Of a stretch of DNA of 64,000 nucleotides, positions 26,896 to 36,918 are shown one piece after another. The DNA comes from Pseudomonas brassicacearum. GTDB taxonomy: Bacteria; Pseudomonadota; Gammaproteobacteria; Pseudomonadales; Pseudomonadaceae. A model generated the notes under the pieces. The model did not search any database. It was given only the letters and a program-made list of their open reading frames with translations, and had not been told where the DNA came from. A program made the position numbers and the translations under genes. The first letter of the stretch is position 1; each line of letters begins with the position of its first letter. The stretch covers positions 6,510,001 to 6,574,000 of the forward strand of contig NZ_CP045701.2 of NCBI RefSeq assembly GCF_009601685.2. Reading direction: 5' to 3'.

Positions 26896-29046
26896 TTAAT
26901 TGGCCGCCATCCGCGCCTTGCGCCGGCGCCGACTGATCAATCCCAACCCCACCGCCACTACCAGCACCAAACCACCCATTTGCAGCCAACCCTTGTAAGG
27001 TCGCAGCATCGAGCGGATCGGGTCCAGGGCCTGGGTCACGTAGCGTTTGTTCGCCGTGCCAAAGTCCGGTTCCTGGCATTGATGACCGAAATCCTCGGCC
27101 CAATCCACATACGGACCTTCCTTCACGTACCGTTGATACAGCGCGCTTTGCTCCTCGAGGCTGGAGTTGTACCCCACCGCTTTGCATAGCACCGCCGCAA
27201 ACGCCTGGCTGGTATGCGGCAATTGATCCGCCGCCTGACTCGCCAACGCGGTGGCAACAAACCGATAGTGGTAACGCACCTCAGGCTTCGCCGCGCTGGC
27301 CTGCTGGCGTTGCACTTCACCTTCGGCCACCAGCGGTCCGACCTTCAGCTCAACCGGTTCCAGGCTGTAGTTGCCGCCCAGGCTGGCGTAATCCGGCGCC
27401 ATCTCATAGCCAAGCAACTCCATACCCCATTTGCGCGCCATCCAGGACGCATTGAAATACGCCTCGGCCCGTCGGGTTGGCCACCATTTGGACTCCGCGT
27501 CCTGGCGCAATTGCCCATAGGCGCGGGCCTTGTCCTGCAGGTCCGCGTTATCGAAATAAGCCGGCGCCTCATCAAAGCGCCCCTCCCTCAGCAAACGCCG
27601 GCCCAGCAGGTTGCGCAGACTCGCAGCCACCGGCAGCGGCACGTAGTTATCCCGATCCTCCTGGCTCAACGCCGGTGGCGCCGGGACTTGCGCGTCGACG
27701 TACTGCTTGAGCTCATCCACCGTGAGCACACGCTCTGCGACGGCGGCAGCGTCGTACCAATAGTTGCTCTGGCTGCGATAAAGCTGATCGAAGGCTTGCA
27801 GGTAATCGCCGCGCTGCAAGGCCAGGATCGCACTTTCACCTTCGACCCGGCACTTGGGCTGCACCGACTCGAAGTTCCAATCCGGTGTCCGCCGGCTGCC
27901 CCAGGATTCATCGCTCGGAAACGCCTGGGCGGCCTTGGCATAAGCCGCCGCCGCGGCAACCTTGTCGCCGTCGCGCAGGGCCAGCTTGGCGTGCACCCAC
28001 CAGGCCAGCCCCGTGTCGGAGGCCTTTTGCACAAACGCCTGGGCGCTGGCGTAATCGCCGTGCTGGTAACTCACCGCTGCCAAACGGTCGGCATCGTCGA
28101 GGCTGTCCCGGGCGTTGGCTTGCAACAGTTGGACGAGCCTTTTCTCACCCGAGGGTTCTTCACCGTCCCACCAGCCGACGCGGCTGAGCAGGTAGGCGGT
28201 GACCAATCGCTGCACCGCCCTGGTTTTGAGCAATTCGCTCAAACGTTCATCCGGTTGGACGCTCAAATCACCGGCCAATTGCAACAACGAGCTGTAGCCG
28301 ACCGCAGATCCTTGCAGGTTCTGGATCGCATACAGGCCGATGGCACTGTCCCAATCGTCAGCGGTGTAGGCCACCCGGGCTTCTTCGCCAAGGCTGGCGA
28401 TGCCCAGCTCCAGCGGATCGCTGAAGCCGGCAATGCTCAACTCGCGGGCCTGGCGAAACGCCACTCGCGCCTGGTCCTGCAAGACCACGGGGTCGCCGCT
28501 GCCGGCCTCGGTGCTCACGGCGAACAAGGCCCGCCCCAGAGAGTACGCGGCCCAGGTGCTGCGCAACCGACGTTGGTCACCCGGTAACGCCAGCAATTGC
28601 TGGAATGCTTCCACGGCGCGCTGATGCTCACCAACGTGAAAAGCCGCCGCACCAATCGCATACAAGCGCAGCTCATCAGGCAGATTGGCCGCCTCGGCTG
28701 CCACCTGGTCGACATCGGTGAGGGCCCGCAGGCGCTCCACCACCGCTTGCTGCGGCGGGGTCAGGCCGATCTGCTCGGCCTGGTTGCGTTGTTCCACGTA
28801 GGAAGGCAGGTCGTCATAGCTGTAGTTCGGGTTGCGCGTCGCCTCGGTGGCCGGTTTGAGCCCGGCAATCGCCTGGCCAAGGCGGCTGACCTCGAAGCGA
28901 AAACTGCCTTCGGGCAATTCGGCCAACGACTGGGCGCGGTTATCCAGCAAGCGCATCGGGAAATCCGGCCCGCAGGCCAGCGCCGGGCCCAGGGGCAGGC
29001 ACAGGCTCAGGCACAGCAAGTGACGAGGCCACCTACGGATAAACAT
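26896..29046 (-). CDS. Uncharacterised TPR-like envelope protein
   Basis: A 716-residue protein with a signal peptide (residues about 1-24, ending GPALAC) followed directly by CGPDFPMRLLD, a long helical region with tetratricopeptide-like helix pairs (for example AAFHVGEHQRAVEAFQQLLA), and one C-terminal membrane segment (GGLVLVVAVGLGLI) with a basic tail. This layout suggests a periplasmic protein anchored at its C-terminus in the inner membrane. I do not recognise a named family. The start at 29046 overlaps the upstream DUF3142 gene by 14 bp, so the pair is co-translated. Confidence 0.85.
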   Translation of the reverse strand: MFIRRWPRHLLCLSLCLPLGPALACGPDFPMRLLDNRAQSLAELPEGSFRFEVSRLGQAIAGLKPATEATRNPNYSYDDLPSYVEQRNQAEQIGLTPPQQAVVERLRALTDVDQVAAEAANLPDELRLYAIGAAAFHVGEHQRAVEAFQQLLALPGDQRRLRSTWAAYSLGRALFAVSTEAGSGDPVVLQDQARVAFRQARELSIAGFSDPLELGIASLGEEARVAYTADDWDSAIGLYAIQNLQGSAVGYSSLLQLAGDLSVQPDERLSELLKTRAVQRLVTAYLLSRVGWWDGEEPSGEKRLVQLLQANARDSLDDADRLAAVSYQHGDYASAQAFVQKASDTGLAWWVHAKLALRDGDKVAAAAAYAKAAQAFPSDESWGSRRTPDWNFESVQPKCRVEGESAILALQRGDYLQAFDQLYRSQSNYWYDAAAVAERVLTVDELKQYVDAQVPAPPALSQEDRDNYVPLPVAASLRNLLGRRLLREGRFDEAPAYFDNADLQDKARAYGQLRQDAESKWWPTRRAEAYFNASWMARKWGMELLGYEMAPDYASLGGNYSLEPVELKVGPLVAEGEVQRQQASAAKPEVRYHYRFVATALASQAADQLPHTSQAFAAVLCKAVGYNSSLEEQSALYQRYVKEGPYVDWAEDFGHQCQEPDFGTANKRYVTQALDPIRSMLRPYKGWLQMGGLVLVVAVGLGLISRRRRKARMAAN

Positions 29047-30226
29047 TGAAACCTCCTTGGTCAATTTTCGTACAGCGCGCCCAGCCGATTGCCCGTTGGC
29101 TGCCGGCAGCCAGGCGGCCTTCCTGAATGCGGGTGAAGGTAAGCAGTCCGGGGGTTTGTTGCAACGTATAACCGGCCAAGGCATCGACGCCGTCACACGC
29201 GCCAACAGCCAGCGTCAGGCGCTGGGGCCAAGGGCTGTCGAGATTGCCCTGGTTAACCAGGCGGATATCGTACAAACCGCCCTGCTGCTCCCACTGCAGT
29301 GCCAAGCGACTGTCCAGGTTGTCTCCCCGCGCGACGGCGCCGAGCGTGGTCAGGCTCCACGCCCGTCGGTCGCCGGCCAGCGGCAGGCGAAACCAGATCA
29401 ACCCAGCGAGATGTTTCGGCGGATCGGCACGCAAATCTGCCGCAAGCCCGGCCACTTGTTGCGGATCGGCCAGCAGCTCCCGACGCTCACCGCCGCGATC
29501 GATCGGCACCTCGCTTTCCACCACCGGCACGCCGCTCTCCTGGGTCAACAGCGCCACGCCGTACGCCGGCAGGGCCAGATAAAACGGCCGTGTGGTGACG
29601 TCGCTCCAGCGTTGCGCCCACTGCCGGGCCTGTTTCGGATCGAACAATCCCTGCCGTGGATCGCTCACCGCGTGGACCTGCAGCACGCTGCTGTCCACCG
29701 CTTCCAACAACCCCGGCAATGCTGGGCTGTCGAGCCAGGCCGGCAGCGCGGTAATACTCAGCCGCAGGTTGGGGGGCAGGACGTGGCGCAGTTGGCCGAG
29801 GAATTTTCCATAGGCCGGCAACCGTGCATTACCCGCATCGTGATCGATCTCCACACCTACCGGGGTCAGGCCTTGGGCTTGCCAATCGCCCAGCACTTGC
29901 TGGATCTGCGCGATCACCTCGTCCTGGTCCAAGGCCTTGAGCTGACCGTCCAGGCGAATCACGGCGATCAGCGGACGGCCGTCAGCCTTGAGCAAGGCCG
30001 GATCGACCCGCGCACGGCTCCAGCCCGCCCCGGGAAAAGCCTGCAACGCCAGCACCCGCAGGCTGGAAAAGTCGTCATGACTCTGGCGCAACGCCAGCTC
30101 GTGGGCCGGTGTCCATTGGCGTTGCCAGATATAAAGCTGCTGATCGAGGGCCGGGGCCGGGGGCTGTTCGCAGCCCCCTGAAAGCAACACGGCGAGGGCC
30201 AGAGAGAACCGGAAAAGAACAGTCAT
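29033..30226 (-). CDS. DUF3142 lipoprotein
   Basis: A 397-residue protein with a lipoprotein signal; the lipobox LSGGC places the acylated Cys at residue 19. The DUF3142 region shows YIWQRQWTPAHELAL, LTPVGVEIDHDAGNARLPAYGKFL and PFYLALPAYGVALL, resembling a TIM-barrel of the glycosyl hydrolase kind, but no activity is established. Asp and Glu in VEIDHD could be catalytic. It is the first gene of a two-gene unit with the TPR-like protein; the pair recurs in Pseudomonas as far as I remember. Outer-membrane location is likely. Confidence 0.86.
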   Translation of the reverse strand: MTVLFRFSLALAVLLSGGCEQPPAPALDQQLYIWQRQWTPAHELALRQSHDDFSSLRVLALQAFPGAGWSRARVDPALLKADGRPLIAVIRLDGQLKALDQDEVIAQIQQVLGDWQAQGLTPVGVEIDHDAGNARLPAYGKFLGQLRHVLPPNLRLSITALPAWLDSPALPGLLEAVDSSVLQVHAVSDPRQGLFDPKQARQWAQRWSDVTTRPFYLALPAYGVALLTQESGVPVVESEVPIDRGGERRELLADPQQVAGLAADLRADPPKHLAGLIWFRLPLAGDRRAWSLTTLGAVARGDNLDSRLALQWEQQGGLYDIRLVNQGNLDSPWPQRLTLAVGACDGVDALAGYTLQQTPGLLTFTRIQEGRLAAGSQRAIGWARCTKIDQGGFNVYP

Positions 30227-30309
30227 GAGGCCTTATCACCCATCAAAGTCCGGCAGATTACCGCCACTCGGGTCCAAGCGAAAATGGTGCAGAGCAGATT
30301 TGATCCTGC

Positions 30310-30396
30310 TGTGGGAAAAAGGCTTGCCCGCGAAGCAGGCGCCCCGATCTCTGAAAGACCGCAGTGCCTTCATCGCGGGCAAGCCTTGCTCCCACA
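30310..30396. repeat. REP pair (GTGGGA-AAGGCTTGCC type)
   Basis: TGTGGGAAAAAGGCTTGCCC from 30310 and an inverted GGGCAAGCCTTGCTCCCACA ending at 30396, located between the DUF3142 and glutathione transferase genes. The left arm has three substitutions relative to the right. Confidence 0.85.
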
Positions 30397-30427
30397 GTGA
30401 AATACTCCCCTCGCCACCGAATCCGTT

Positions 30428-31054
30428 TCAGGCGTGCCTTTGCAACCCGACAACCGTACGCGGCATGCCCACGAACCCGGGCAAGGCTTCGATCCGCGCC
30501 AGCCAGGCCCGCACATTGGCATAGTCCTCCAATGACACATTGCCTTCCGGTGCGTGGGCGATGTAGCTGTAGCCAGCGATGTCCGCGATGGTCGCAGTGT
30601 CACCCGCCAGATAAGCGCGGCTGCTCAATTCTTGATCAATGACTTTCAGCACGTTGTGGGAACGGGCAATTACGTCCTCGGCGTTGTAGGCTGCGCCAAA
30701 CACCGTGATCAGCCGTGCCGTGGCCGGGCCGGCATGAATCGGGCCGGCCGCCGCCGACAACCAGCGCTGCACCCGGGCGGCGCCGACTGGGTCGGTCGGC
30801 AGCCAGCGGCCCTTGCCATATTTGTGCGCCAGGTACACCAGGATCGCGTTGGAGTCCGCCAGCACCACGCCGTCATCGTCAATGACCGGCACCTGGCCAA
30901 ACGCATTGAGCGCCAGGAAATCCGCCTGTTTGTGCGCGCCCTTGGCCAAGTCGACGAAGACCTCTTCGACAGGCAGCCCGAGCAACGAAAGCATCAGTTG
31001 AACGCGATGGGAATGGCCGGAAAGCGGGAAGTGATAGTGCTTGATAGGGTTCAT
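30428..31054 (-). CDS. Glutathione S-transferase family protein
   Basis: A 208-residue protein with an N-terminal thioredoxin-like domain ([20 protein letters not shown], with Ser as the likely glutathione-activating residue; [20 protein letters not shown] is the glutathione-binding turn with its cis-Pro) and an all-helical C-terminal domain ([17 protein letters not shown]). It conjugates glutathione to electrophiles or acts as a peroxidase; the substrate is unknown. I start at 31054 (MNPIKHYHF). The LysR regulator gene lies 125 bp upstream on the same strand and may control it. Confidence 0.9.
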   Translation of the reverse strand: MNPIKHYHFPLSGHSHRVQLMLSLLGLPVEEVFVDLAKGAHKQADFLALNAFGQVPVIDDDGVVLADSNAILVYLAHKYGKGRWLPTDPVGAARVQRWLSAAAGPIHAGPATARLITVFGAAYNAEDVIARSHNVLKVIDQELSSRAYLAGDTATIADIAGYSYIAHAPEGNVSLEDYANVRAWLARIEALPGFVGMPRTVVGLQRHA

Positions 31055-31179
31055 GGTCGACTCCGCTGCAAGTGACGCCATCAGCACAACGGCGTCGATG
31101 GGGTCATCTTCCGCTCCAGGCAAAAACAAGAGAATCACCCAGATATGCAATCCATTGTTTCAGCCTGAGAAACAATGCT

Positions 31180-32082
31180 TCAACCGCTCAAGGCCGGATG
31201 TTCGCGCAGTGCACTGACGACGAAATCGACAAAACTGCGCACCCGCGCCGGCGCATTGCGCCCGCCCTGGTACACCACATGGATCGGCAGAGGCGGCAAT
31301 TCGAAATCGGCCAGGACGATTTCCAGTTCCCCAGCCGCCACGTTGCCTGCCACTTGGTAAGACAGGACCCGCGTCATCCCCAATCCCTGGCAGGCGGCCG
31401 TGATCGCGGCCTGGTTGGCTGTCACCACCAGCCGAGGCACGGGCCGGACGGTCAACGGCTGGCCTGAATCGATGAAGGTCCAGCTTTTGACCTGACCGAT
31501 GGCCGATGACGCCACCACCGGCATTCGCTCCAAATCCTCCGGATGCCGGGGTCGCCCGTGACGGGAGAAGAAATCAGGGGCGCCGCACACCACCCGTCGC
31601 ACTTCACCGACACGCACGGCATGCAGATTGCTGTCCGGCAGCTCGCCAATGCGCAGGGCAACGTCGATGCCCTCCTCCACCAGGCTGACCGTGCGGTCCA
31701 ACAACAAGGCGTTAATGCTGACCTCGGGGAACTGGTGCAAGTAATCCACCAGCAGCGGCGTGACGAACAACTGACCGAACAGCACTGGCGCGGTAATCGT
31801 CAACTGCCCACGGGGCTGGACATGGCTGCCGGCCGCCGAATCCTCGGCTTCCTGCAGATCGCTCAGGATCCGCCGACAGTCCTCGAGAAAACGCTGGCCG
31901 GCCTCGCTCAAGTACACATTGCGGGTGGTGCGCACCAGCAATGGCGTGCCGATCCGTTGCTCCAACGCCGCCACCGCCCGCGTCACGCTGGCCGCCGACA
32001 ACCCCAGGCGCCGCGCCGCCGCCGAAAACCCCGATGCCTGGGCCACGGCAAGGAAAACCTGCATTTCCTGGAACCTGTCCAT
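31180..32082 (-). CDS. LysR-family transcriptional regulator
   Basis: A 300-residue LysR-type regulator. The winged helix-turn-helix is at residues 1-60 (MDRFQEMQVFLAVAQASGFS, then AAARRLGLSAASVTRAVAALE), joined to a periplasmic-binding-like effector domain (GQLTITAPVLFGQLFVTPLL). It belongs to the large subgroup often called CrgA/DmlR-like. The nearest downstream gene on the same strand is the glutathione transferase, its most likely target. The effector cannot be inferred. Confidence 0.92.
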   Translation of the reverse strand: MDRFQEMQVFLAVAQASGFSAAARRLGLSAASVTRAVAALEQRIGTPLLVRTTRNVYLSEAGQRFLEDCRRILSDLQEAEDSAAGSHVQPRGQLTITAPVLFGQLFVTPLLVDYLHQFPEVSINALLLDRTVSLVEEGIDVALRIGELPDSNLHAVRVGEVRRVVCGAPDFFSRHGRPRHPEDLERMPVVASSAIGQVKSWTFIDSGQPLTVRPVPRLVVTANQAAITAACQGLGMTRVLSYQVAGNVAAGELEIVLADFELPPLPIHVVYQGGRNAPARVRSFVDFVVSALREHPALSG

Positions 32083-32277
32083 CCATCCCCCGATGAGAAA
32101 TCCTGATACAAGTTTTCTGCGCGTCTCAAAGCAGCGCTACGCGGCCATTGTAGAGGCCTGGGCCAGTGAACCACAGCGTAGCGCAGCCAGACACCGGGAC
32201 ATTGGCTCGGCCAGGGGCGAATACCCTTGATACCATCCCGCCCATCATGACAATTTCATGACCGAATGAAGAACCCT

Positions 32278-32368
32278 CTGTGGGAGCGAGCTTGCTCGCG
32301 ATAGCGGTGTATCAGTCCATATGGCGTGCGACTGCCTGACGCTATCGCGAGCAAGCTCGCTCCCACAG
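32278..32368. repeat. REP pair with perfect 29-bp arms
   Basis: The left arm (32278-32306, beginning CTGTGGGAGCGAGCTTGC) and right arm (32340-32368) are exact reverse complements, with a 33-bp spacer. It is the best-preserved REP pair of the window. It lies in the 335-bp gap between the divergent LysR and sulfatase-fold genes; nothing else is recognisable there. Confidence 0.92.
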
Positions 32369-32417
32369 GGTAGGTGTGTTGTTCAATGGATTGGCTTCAA
32401 CGAAAGGCCTGCTTTTT

Positions 32418-34628
32418 GTGAATTTTCTTCGTCGCGCTTCAGCCCACCCCCGCGCCACCCTCATCGCCCTGATTGGCTGCGTACTACTCGTCCCCATGGG
32501 CCTGCGTCTCGCCCTGGGCTGGTCCGACCCACTGGGCTATCTCTCGGACCTGGGTATCGGCGGGTTGCTGATCGTGCTGCTCCATCGCCGCCCCGGGTGG
32601 TTGGCTTTCCCGGTATTGCTGGCTTGGAGCGCGTTGACGCTGGCCAGCACCGAGCTGGTCAGCGCAGTCGGGCGGATGCCCAACCCTTCGGACATTCATT
32701 ACCTGACCGACCCGCAGTTCGTTGAAAATTCCACCAGCGGCGGCTTCGCCCATCCCTGGCTGGCCGCAGTCCAGTTGGCCGCCCTGGTGCTCTGGCTGGT
32801 GACCCAGTGGACCAGCCGCCCACGCCAGGCGCCACGCTTGCCTCGCCACGCCTGGACCGTACCCATGTTGTTCCTGTTGGGCCACGGCGCGCTGCAATCC
32901 TGGCGCCCGAGCGAGGCGGACCAATGGAACGTATTCAACCTGCCTCATCAACTCGTCACGGCGGGTATCGCCGCCGGGCAGGACCACGCCCGACAATGGC
33001 TCGACGGCGATACGGTGGACCCAGCCCCGTCGATGGAGGGGCTGACCCGCCTGGACCTCGATGGCAACAGACTGCTGGCCGAACCGGGGCGTGCGCGCAA
33101 CGTCCTGATCATCGCCCTGGAGGGCATTCCCGGCGCCTACGTGGGCGCCAACCGCCAGGCCTTGAAAAGCAGCTACCAGGAAAACCTGATGCCGCACCTC
33201 AGTGCCTGGGCCGAGCGCGGCATGAACACACCCGATTACGTCCTGCACAGCCACCAGACCATCCGCGGCCTCTACGCGATGCTGTGTGGCGACTACGACA
33301 AGCTCGACAACGGCACGCCCAAAGGCGTCGAAATGCTCAACCAGACCCAGCGCAACCAGGCCTGCCTGCCGGCTCAACTGCGCCAGAATGGCTTTTCAAC
33401 GCACTTCCTGCAGGGCGCGGGCCTGCGGTTCATGGCCAAGGACCGGATCATGCCGCACATCGGCTTCGATACGACCCTGGGCATGGAGTGGTTCACTCGT
33501 CCCGCCTACCTGGAATTCCCTTGGGGCAAGGACGACAAGACCTTCTTCGAAGGCGCGCTGGATTACGTCGGGCAACTGCAGCAGGCGGACAAACCCTGGA
33601 TGCTGACCCTGCTGACCGTCGGCACGCACCAACCCTACTCGGCCCCGGATGACTACCTGCAACGCTACGACACCGCCAAGCAGGCGGCCGTGGGTTACCT
33701 GGACGACGCCCTGGAAAATTTCCTGACGGGCCTGGAACGCCAGGGCATCCTGGACAACACCCTGGTGGTCATCACCTCGGACGAATCCCATGGCATCGAC
33801 GACGTGCGGCTGGCCTCGTCCTGGGGATTCAACCTGACGCTGGCGCCGGAGCCGTTGCCCAAAATCAAGTCAGGCACTTACGGCCACGTCGACCTGACCG
33901 CCTCGATCCTCGATTACTTCGGCTTTACGGTGCCCACGTCGTTGTCCGGCCGCTCGATGTTCAGGGACTACCCGACGGGCCGGGAAATCATGTCGTTCAC
34001 CAACGGCCAGCTGCGCTACCACGACGGCAAGGGCACCTTTACCGAGTGCGACTTCCTCCAGCATTGCCGCTATTACACCAGCGCAGGCTTCATCGCCGAC
34101 CGCGCCACCTATGGCGGGCAATACAGCGGCCGGCGCGCCAGGCTGATCGGCGCCCGGGCCACGGCCCTGGACCAGACCCTGTTGCGCACGCCCTTGAACC
34201 AGCAATACCAGTTTGGCAGCGCGGATAAAATCCCGCTGCCGGCCCAGGTCACCAACGACTGGACCGACAACCTGATCGGTGCCCAATACCTGGAAATGCC
34301 CAAGGGCTCACAGACCCGCGTCAGCCTGACCATCCGCGCCGTGGATGAGCATGCCGCCTACATTTCCCTCAAGGCCAAGGAGTTCGAGCAGGATGTGCCG
34401 ATGGACCTGCCGACAGACGTGGCGGTAACACCCGACCAGCCGCTGGTGATGAACATCCGTTTCGACAACCCGCAGCAGCGCAAGGCGTTTTCCTTCCATT
34501 TGCTCGGTCATGGCGTCGGCGCCATCGAGATCAGCGACTTCAGCGTCGTGACCGAACTGCCGGAACCGGCAGACCAGCCGCAATACCTGGACGATATACA
34601 GGAAGACAGCGAGGCCCAATCCAGCTGA
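32418..34628 (+). CDS. LTA-synthase-like phosphoglycerol transferase (sulfatase fold)
   Basis: A 736-residue membrane enzyme. About four to five N-terminal membrane helices (within residues 12-160) precede an alkaline phosphatase/sulfatase-fold domain. The metal-site residues are visible: NVLIIALEGIPG (Glu235), the catalytic Thr281 in HSHQTIRGLYAMLCG, and ITSDESHGI. In Gram-negatives such enzymes move phosphoglycerol or phosphoethanolamine groups onto periplasmic glucans or lipids. The C-terminal extension of about 180 residues is beta-rich and unassigned. I prefer the GTG at 32418 (MNFLRRASAHPR) to an in-frame ATG 42 bases upstream that lies next to the REP. Confidence 0.85.
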   Translation: MNFLRRASAHPRATLIALIGCVLLVPMGLRLALGWSDPLGYLSDLGIGGLLIVLLHRRPGWLAFPVLLAWSALTLASTELVSAVGRMPNPSDIHYLTDPQFVENSTSGGFAHPWLAAVQLAALVLWLVTQWTSRPRQAPRLPRHAWTVPMLFLLGHGALQSWRPSEADQWNVFNLPHQLVTAGIAAGQDHARQWLDGDTVDPAPSMEGLTRLDLDGNRLLAEPGRARNVLIIALEGIPGAYVGANRQALKSSYQENLMPHLSAWAERGMNTPDYVLHSHQTIRGLYAMLCGDYDKLDNGTPKGVEMLNQTQRNQACLPAQLRQNGFSTHFLQGAGLRFMAKDRIMPHIGFDTTLGMEWFTRPAYLEFPWGKDDKTFFEGALDYVGQLQQADKPWMLTLLTVGTHQPYSAPDDYLQRYDTAKQAAVGYLDDALENFLTGLERQGILDNTLVVITSDESHGIDDVRLASSWGFNLTLAPEPLPKIKSGTYGHVDLTASILDYFGFTVPTSLSGRSMFRDYPTGREIMSFTNGQLRYHDGKGTFTECDFLQHCRYYTSAGFIADRATYGGQYSGRRARLIGARATALDQTLLRTPLNQQYQFGSADKIPLPAQVTNDWTDNLIGAQYLEMPKGSQTRVSLTIRAVDEHAAYISLKAKEFEQDVPMDLPTDVAVTPDQPLVMNIRFDNPQQRKAFSFHLLGHGVGAIEISDFSVVTELPEPADQPQYLDDIQEDSEAQSS

Positions 34629-34641
34629 GCGAAAAACGCGG

Positions 34642-34860
34642 CTAATCCAGCAACCGATGCAGCTTGGCGTACTGCAACAGCGTGATGGTCTTGCCGTCGC
34701 AAATCTCCCCGGTCTCGATCATGCCCAAGGCCTGGTCGAGGGGCAGCTCCAGCACTTCGATCTCTTCGCCCTCGGCTTCCAGGCCACCGCCTTCGTGCTG
34801 CTTGTCTTCGTCGAAGTATTCGCCGACGAAAAATGCACCCGCTATTACAACGATACCGGA
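34642..34860 (-). pseudogene. nudK: 3' remnant of a nudK-like NUDIX hydrolase gene
   Basis: The minus frame ending in TAG at 34642-34644 encodes about 68 residues, AFFVGEYFDEDKQ, then LEAEGEEIEVLELPLDQAL and TGEICDGKTITLLQYAKLH, aligning closely with the C-terminal third of E. coli NudK (GDP-mannose pyrophosphatase). No start codon, NUDIX box or N-terminal half is present: the frame runs straight into the 3' end of nadE, whose stop overlaps it at 34845. I read it as the tail of a gene whose front was lost by deletion. In related strains a full NUDIX gene may sit here. Confidence 0.85.
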
Positions 34861-35678
34861 ACGCGGGGCAAGGCTCGTTTGTGGGCCGTCTTGAGGTAGG
34901 CGCGTTCAATGATCTGTCGCGCTTGCGGCGACACCTCTTCGCCCATCAGATACCCATCGATTTCCTCGTAGCTGCAGCCATACGCCGCTTCATCCAGCTT
35001 ACCGGGTACCAGGTCTTCCAAATCAGCGGTCGGAGCCTTGTGCACCAGATAGCCGGGGGCGCCCATCGCATCGGCCAATGATCTCACCTGAGTCTTCGTC
35101 AACCCGGACAGCGGGGCCAGGTCGCACGCGCCGTCGCCGAACTTGGTGAAAAACCCCATCACCGCCTCCGCCCCATGATCGGTGCCAACCACCAACCCGT
35201 CGCTCAGATTGGCAATGGCGTATTGCGCCAGCATCCGTGCCCGGGCCTTGGCGTTGCCTTTGGCGAAGTCGATGAGCTCGGCGCCAGGCTGCAAACCATC
35301 GATTGCGATTTGGCTCATCAACCCGTCAACACAAGCGGCGATGTTGCTGGTGGTGATCGAGTCCGGCCGGATGAAGTCCAGGCAAGCCTGGGCGTCTGGC
35401 TCGTCGGCCTGGGCCTTGTAGGGCAACCGGACGGCGATAAAACGCGCCGCGTAGTCTTCATCCCGCAATTGCTCCACCGTCAACTGGCATAGGCGGCCGG
35501 CGGTGAGAGAATCGACGCCGCCACTGATCCCCAGTACCAGGGACTTGCAACCCGACTCGCGCAAGATCTGCTTGATGAATTCGATGCGGCGGGCAATCTC
35601 GCTTGCTTCGCCACCCCGTGTGAGTTGACGGTCGATGCCCAGCTCCCGGGCAATGCGTTCTTGCACGAGCGTAGTCAT
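34845..35678 (-). CDS. nadE: NH3-dependent NAD+ synthetase
   Basis: A 277-residue N-type ATP pyrophosphatase that amidates nicotinate adenine dinucleotide to NAD+, the last step of NAD synthesis. The P-loop GISGGVDS is at residues 50-57; [20 protein letters not shown] and [14 protein letters not shown] are family signatures. There is no glutaminase domain, so ammonia is the nitrogen donor. It follows pncB with a 1-bp gap in a pncA-pncB-nadE operon under the NrtR-type operator. The last few residues (RVPVSL) lie at the deletion junction with the NUDIX remnant and may be aberrant. Confidence 0.95.
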   Translation of the reverse strand: MTTLVQERIARELGIDRQLTRGGEASEIARRIEFIKQILRESGCKSLVLGISGGVDSLTAGRLCQLTVEQLRDEDYAARFIAVRLPYKAQADEPDAQACLDFIRPDSITTSNIAACVDGLMSQIAIDGLQPGAELIDFAKGNAKARARMLAQYAIANLSDGLVVGTDHGAEAVMGFFTKFGDGACDLAPLSGLTKTQVRSLADAMGAPGYLVHKAPTADLEDLVPGKLDEAAYGCSYEEIDGYLMGEEVSPQARQIIERAYLKTAHKRALPRVPVSL

Positions 35679-35679
35679 A

Positions 35680-36909
35680 TCAGGCTCCCAGCTGTGGATT
35701 GATCAGGGCAACGTTGAACACTTGGGCGGCGTACCGCAGAAACGACGCATCCTCGCAGACGTTCTTGATCGGGTCGTCGGAGAACTTCACGACCGGCTCA
35801 CCGTGGACCCGCACCAGTTTCATGACGATGCTCAGCGGTTCGACACCGTCGACATCGCAGGCCAGACTGGTGCCCATGCCAAAACCGAATCTGGCCTTGC
35901 CGCGAACATGACGCAGGATCGGCAGGCACTTTTCGAAATTGAGGCCATCGGAGAACATCAGGTCCTTGGTGCGCGGGTCGATGCCCAGTTCCTGGTAACG
36001 CTCCAGCACCTTGTCCGCCCAGACGATCGGATCACCGGAATCCTGGCGCAGGCCGTCATAGAGCTTGGCAAAGTACAGGTCGAAATCCTTGAGGAAGAAG
36101 TCGGTGCTGATGCAGTCCGTCAGGGCGATACCGAGGCGGCCGCGATACTCGCGCACCCAGTTTTCCAGCGCCGCGTTCTGGCTCTCGCGCAAGCGCCCGA
36201 GTTGTTGATGCACCATCAGCCATTGGTGAGCCATTGTGCCGATCAGGGGCAGATTGAACTCATAAGCCAAGTGAGCGTTGCTGGTGCCGACAAACACGCC
36301 AGGAAAATCGTTGCGCATGACATTCACCACTTCACGCTGGGCCCTGAACGACAGCCGTCGCCGGGTGGAGAAGTCTGAAACGCGAAACTCGGCGAGTTCT
36401 TCACGGCTGGCGTTTTTCTCCAGCCATTCGAACTTCTGGTACAGCTTGCGGGTGACGTCGGCCAACTCGACTTCGGGGTATTTCTCGCGGTTGCGCAGTT
36501 CGCTGACCATCGCCAATACCGGTTGCTCGAACATGATGCAGTGCAGCATCGGCCCACGGACGCGGATGTGCAGTTGGCCGTCGACTTGCGAAACGTGTAT
36601 GTAGCGCAAATTGAAGCGAAACAGGCCGAGAAACTGTTCGAAGTCCGGTGTCAGGTACTCGCGCAAACGCTTGTTGAACAGAAACCGCTGCTCTCCCTCG
36701 CGCAGTTGCAGCCCAGCGAGCTTCTCAAGCTCTACACGAATGTCCGGGATCAGGTGACCGAGCCGCTCCTTGGAACGCACGATGAACTGGTATTCCACCT
36801 CGACATTCGGGTGTTGGTGCAAGACCGCCTGCATCATGGTGAAGGTGTAGTAGTCGGTATCCAGAAGACTCTGGATGGTGCCGCTGGTTGAATCGAATGC
36901 ACTGTCCAT
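35680..36909 (-). CDS. pncB: Nicotinate phosphoribosyltransferase
   Basis: A 409-residue enzyme making nicotinate mononucleotide from nicotinate, PRPP and ATP. Signatures: [16 protein letters not shown] at the N-terminus, [16 protein letters not shown], the [20 protein letters not shown] block that carries the autophosphorylated-His region, and [13 protein letters not shown] and FSDGLNF near the C-terminus. Length and order match bacterial PncB. It is the middle gene of the deamidating salvage operon, 9 bp after pncA. Confidence 0.97.
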   Translation of the reverse strand: MDSAFDSTSGTIQSLLDTDYYTFTMMQAVLHQHPNVEVEYQFIVRSKERLGHLIPDIRVELEKLAGLQLREGEQRFLFNKRLREYLTPDFEQFLGLFRFNLRYIHVSQVDGQLHIRVRGPMLHCIMFEQPVLAMVSELRNREKYPEVELADVTRKLYQKFEWLEKNASREELAEFRVSDFSTRRRLSFRAQREVVNVMRNDFPGVFVGTSNAHLAYEFNLPLIGTMAHQWLMVHQQLGRLRESQNAALENWVREYRGRLGIALTDCISTDFFLKDFDLYFAKLYDGLRQDSGDPIVWADKVLERYQELGIDPRTKDLMFSDGLNFEKCLPILRHVRGKARFGFGMGTSLACDVDGVEPLSIVMKLVRVHGEPVVKFSDDPIKNVCEDASFLRYAAQVFNVALINPQLGA

Positions 36910-36918
36910 GGCGCTTCC

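Noticed and set aside
28791..28804. GTTCCACGTAGGAA resembling parS
   Set aside because: The centre and right arm are shifted by one base, so it is not a palindrome and ParB would not be expected to bind.
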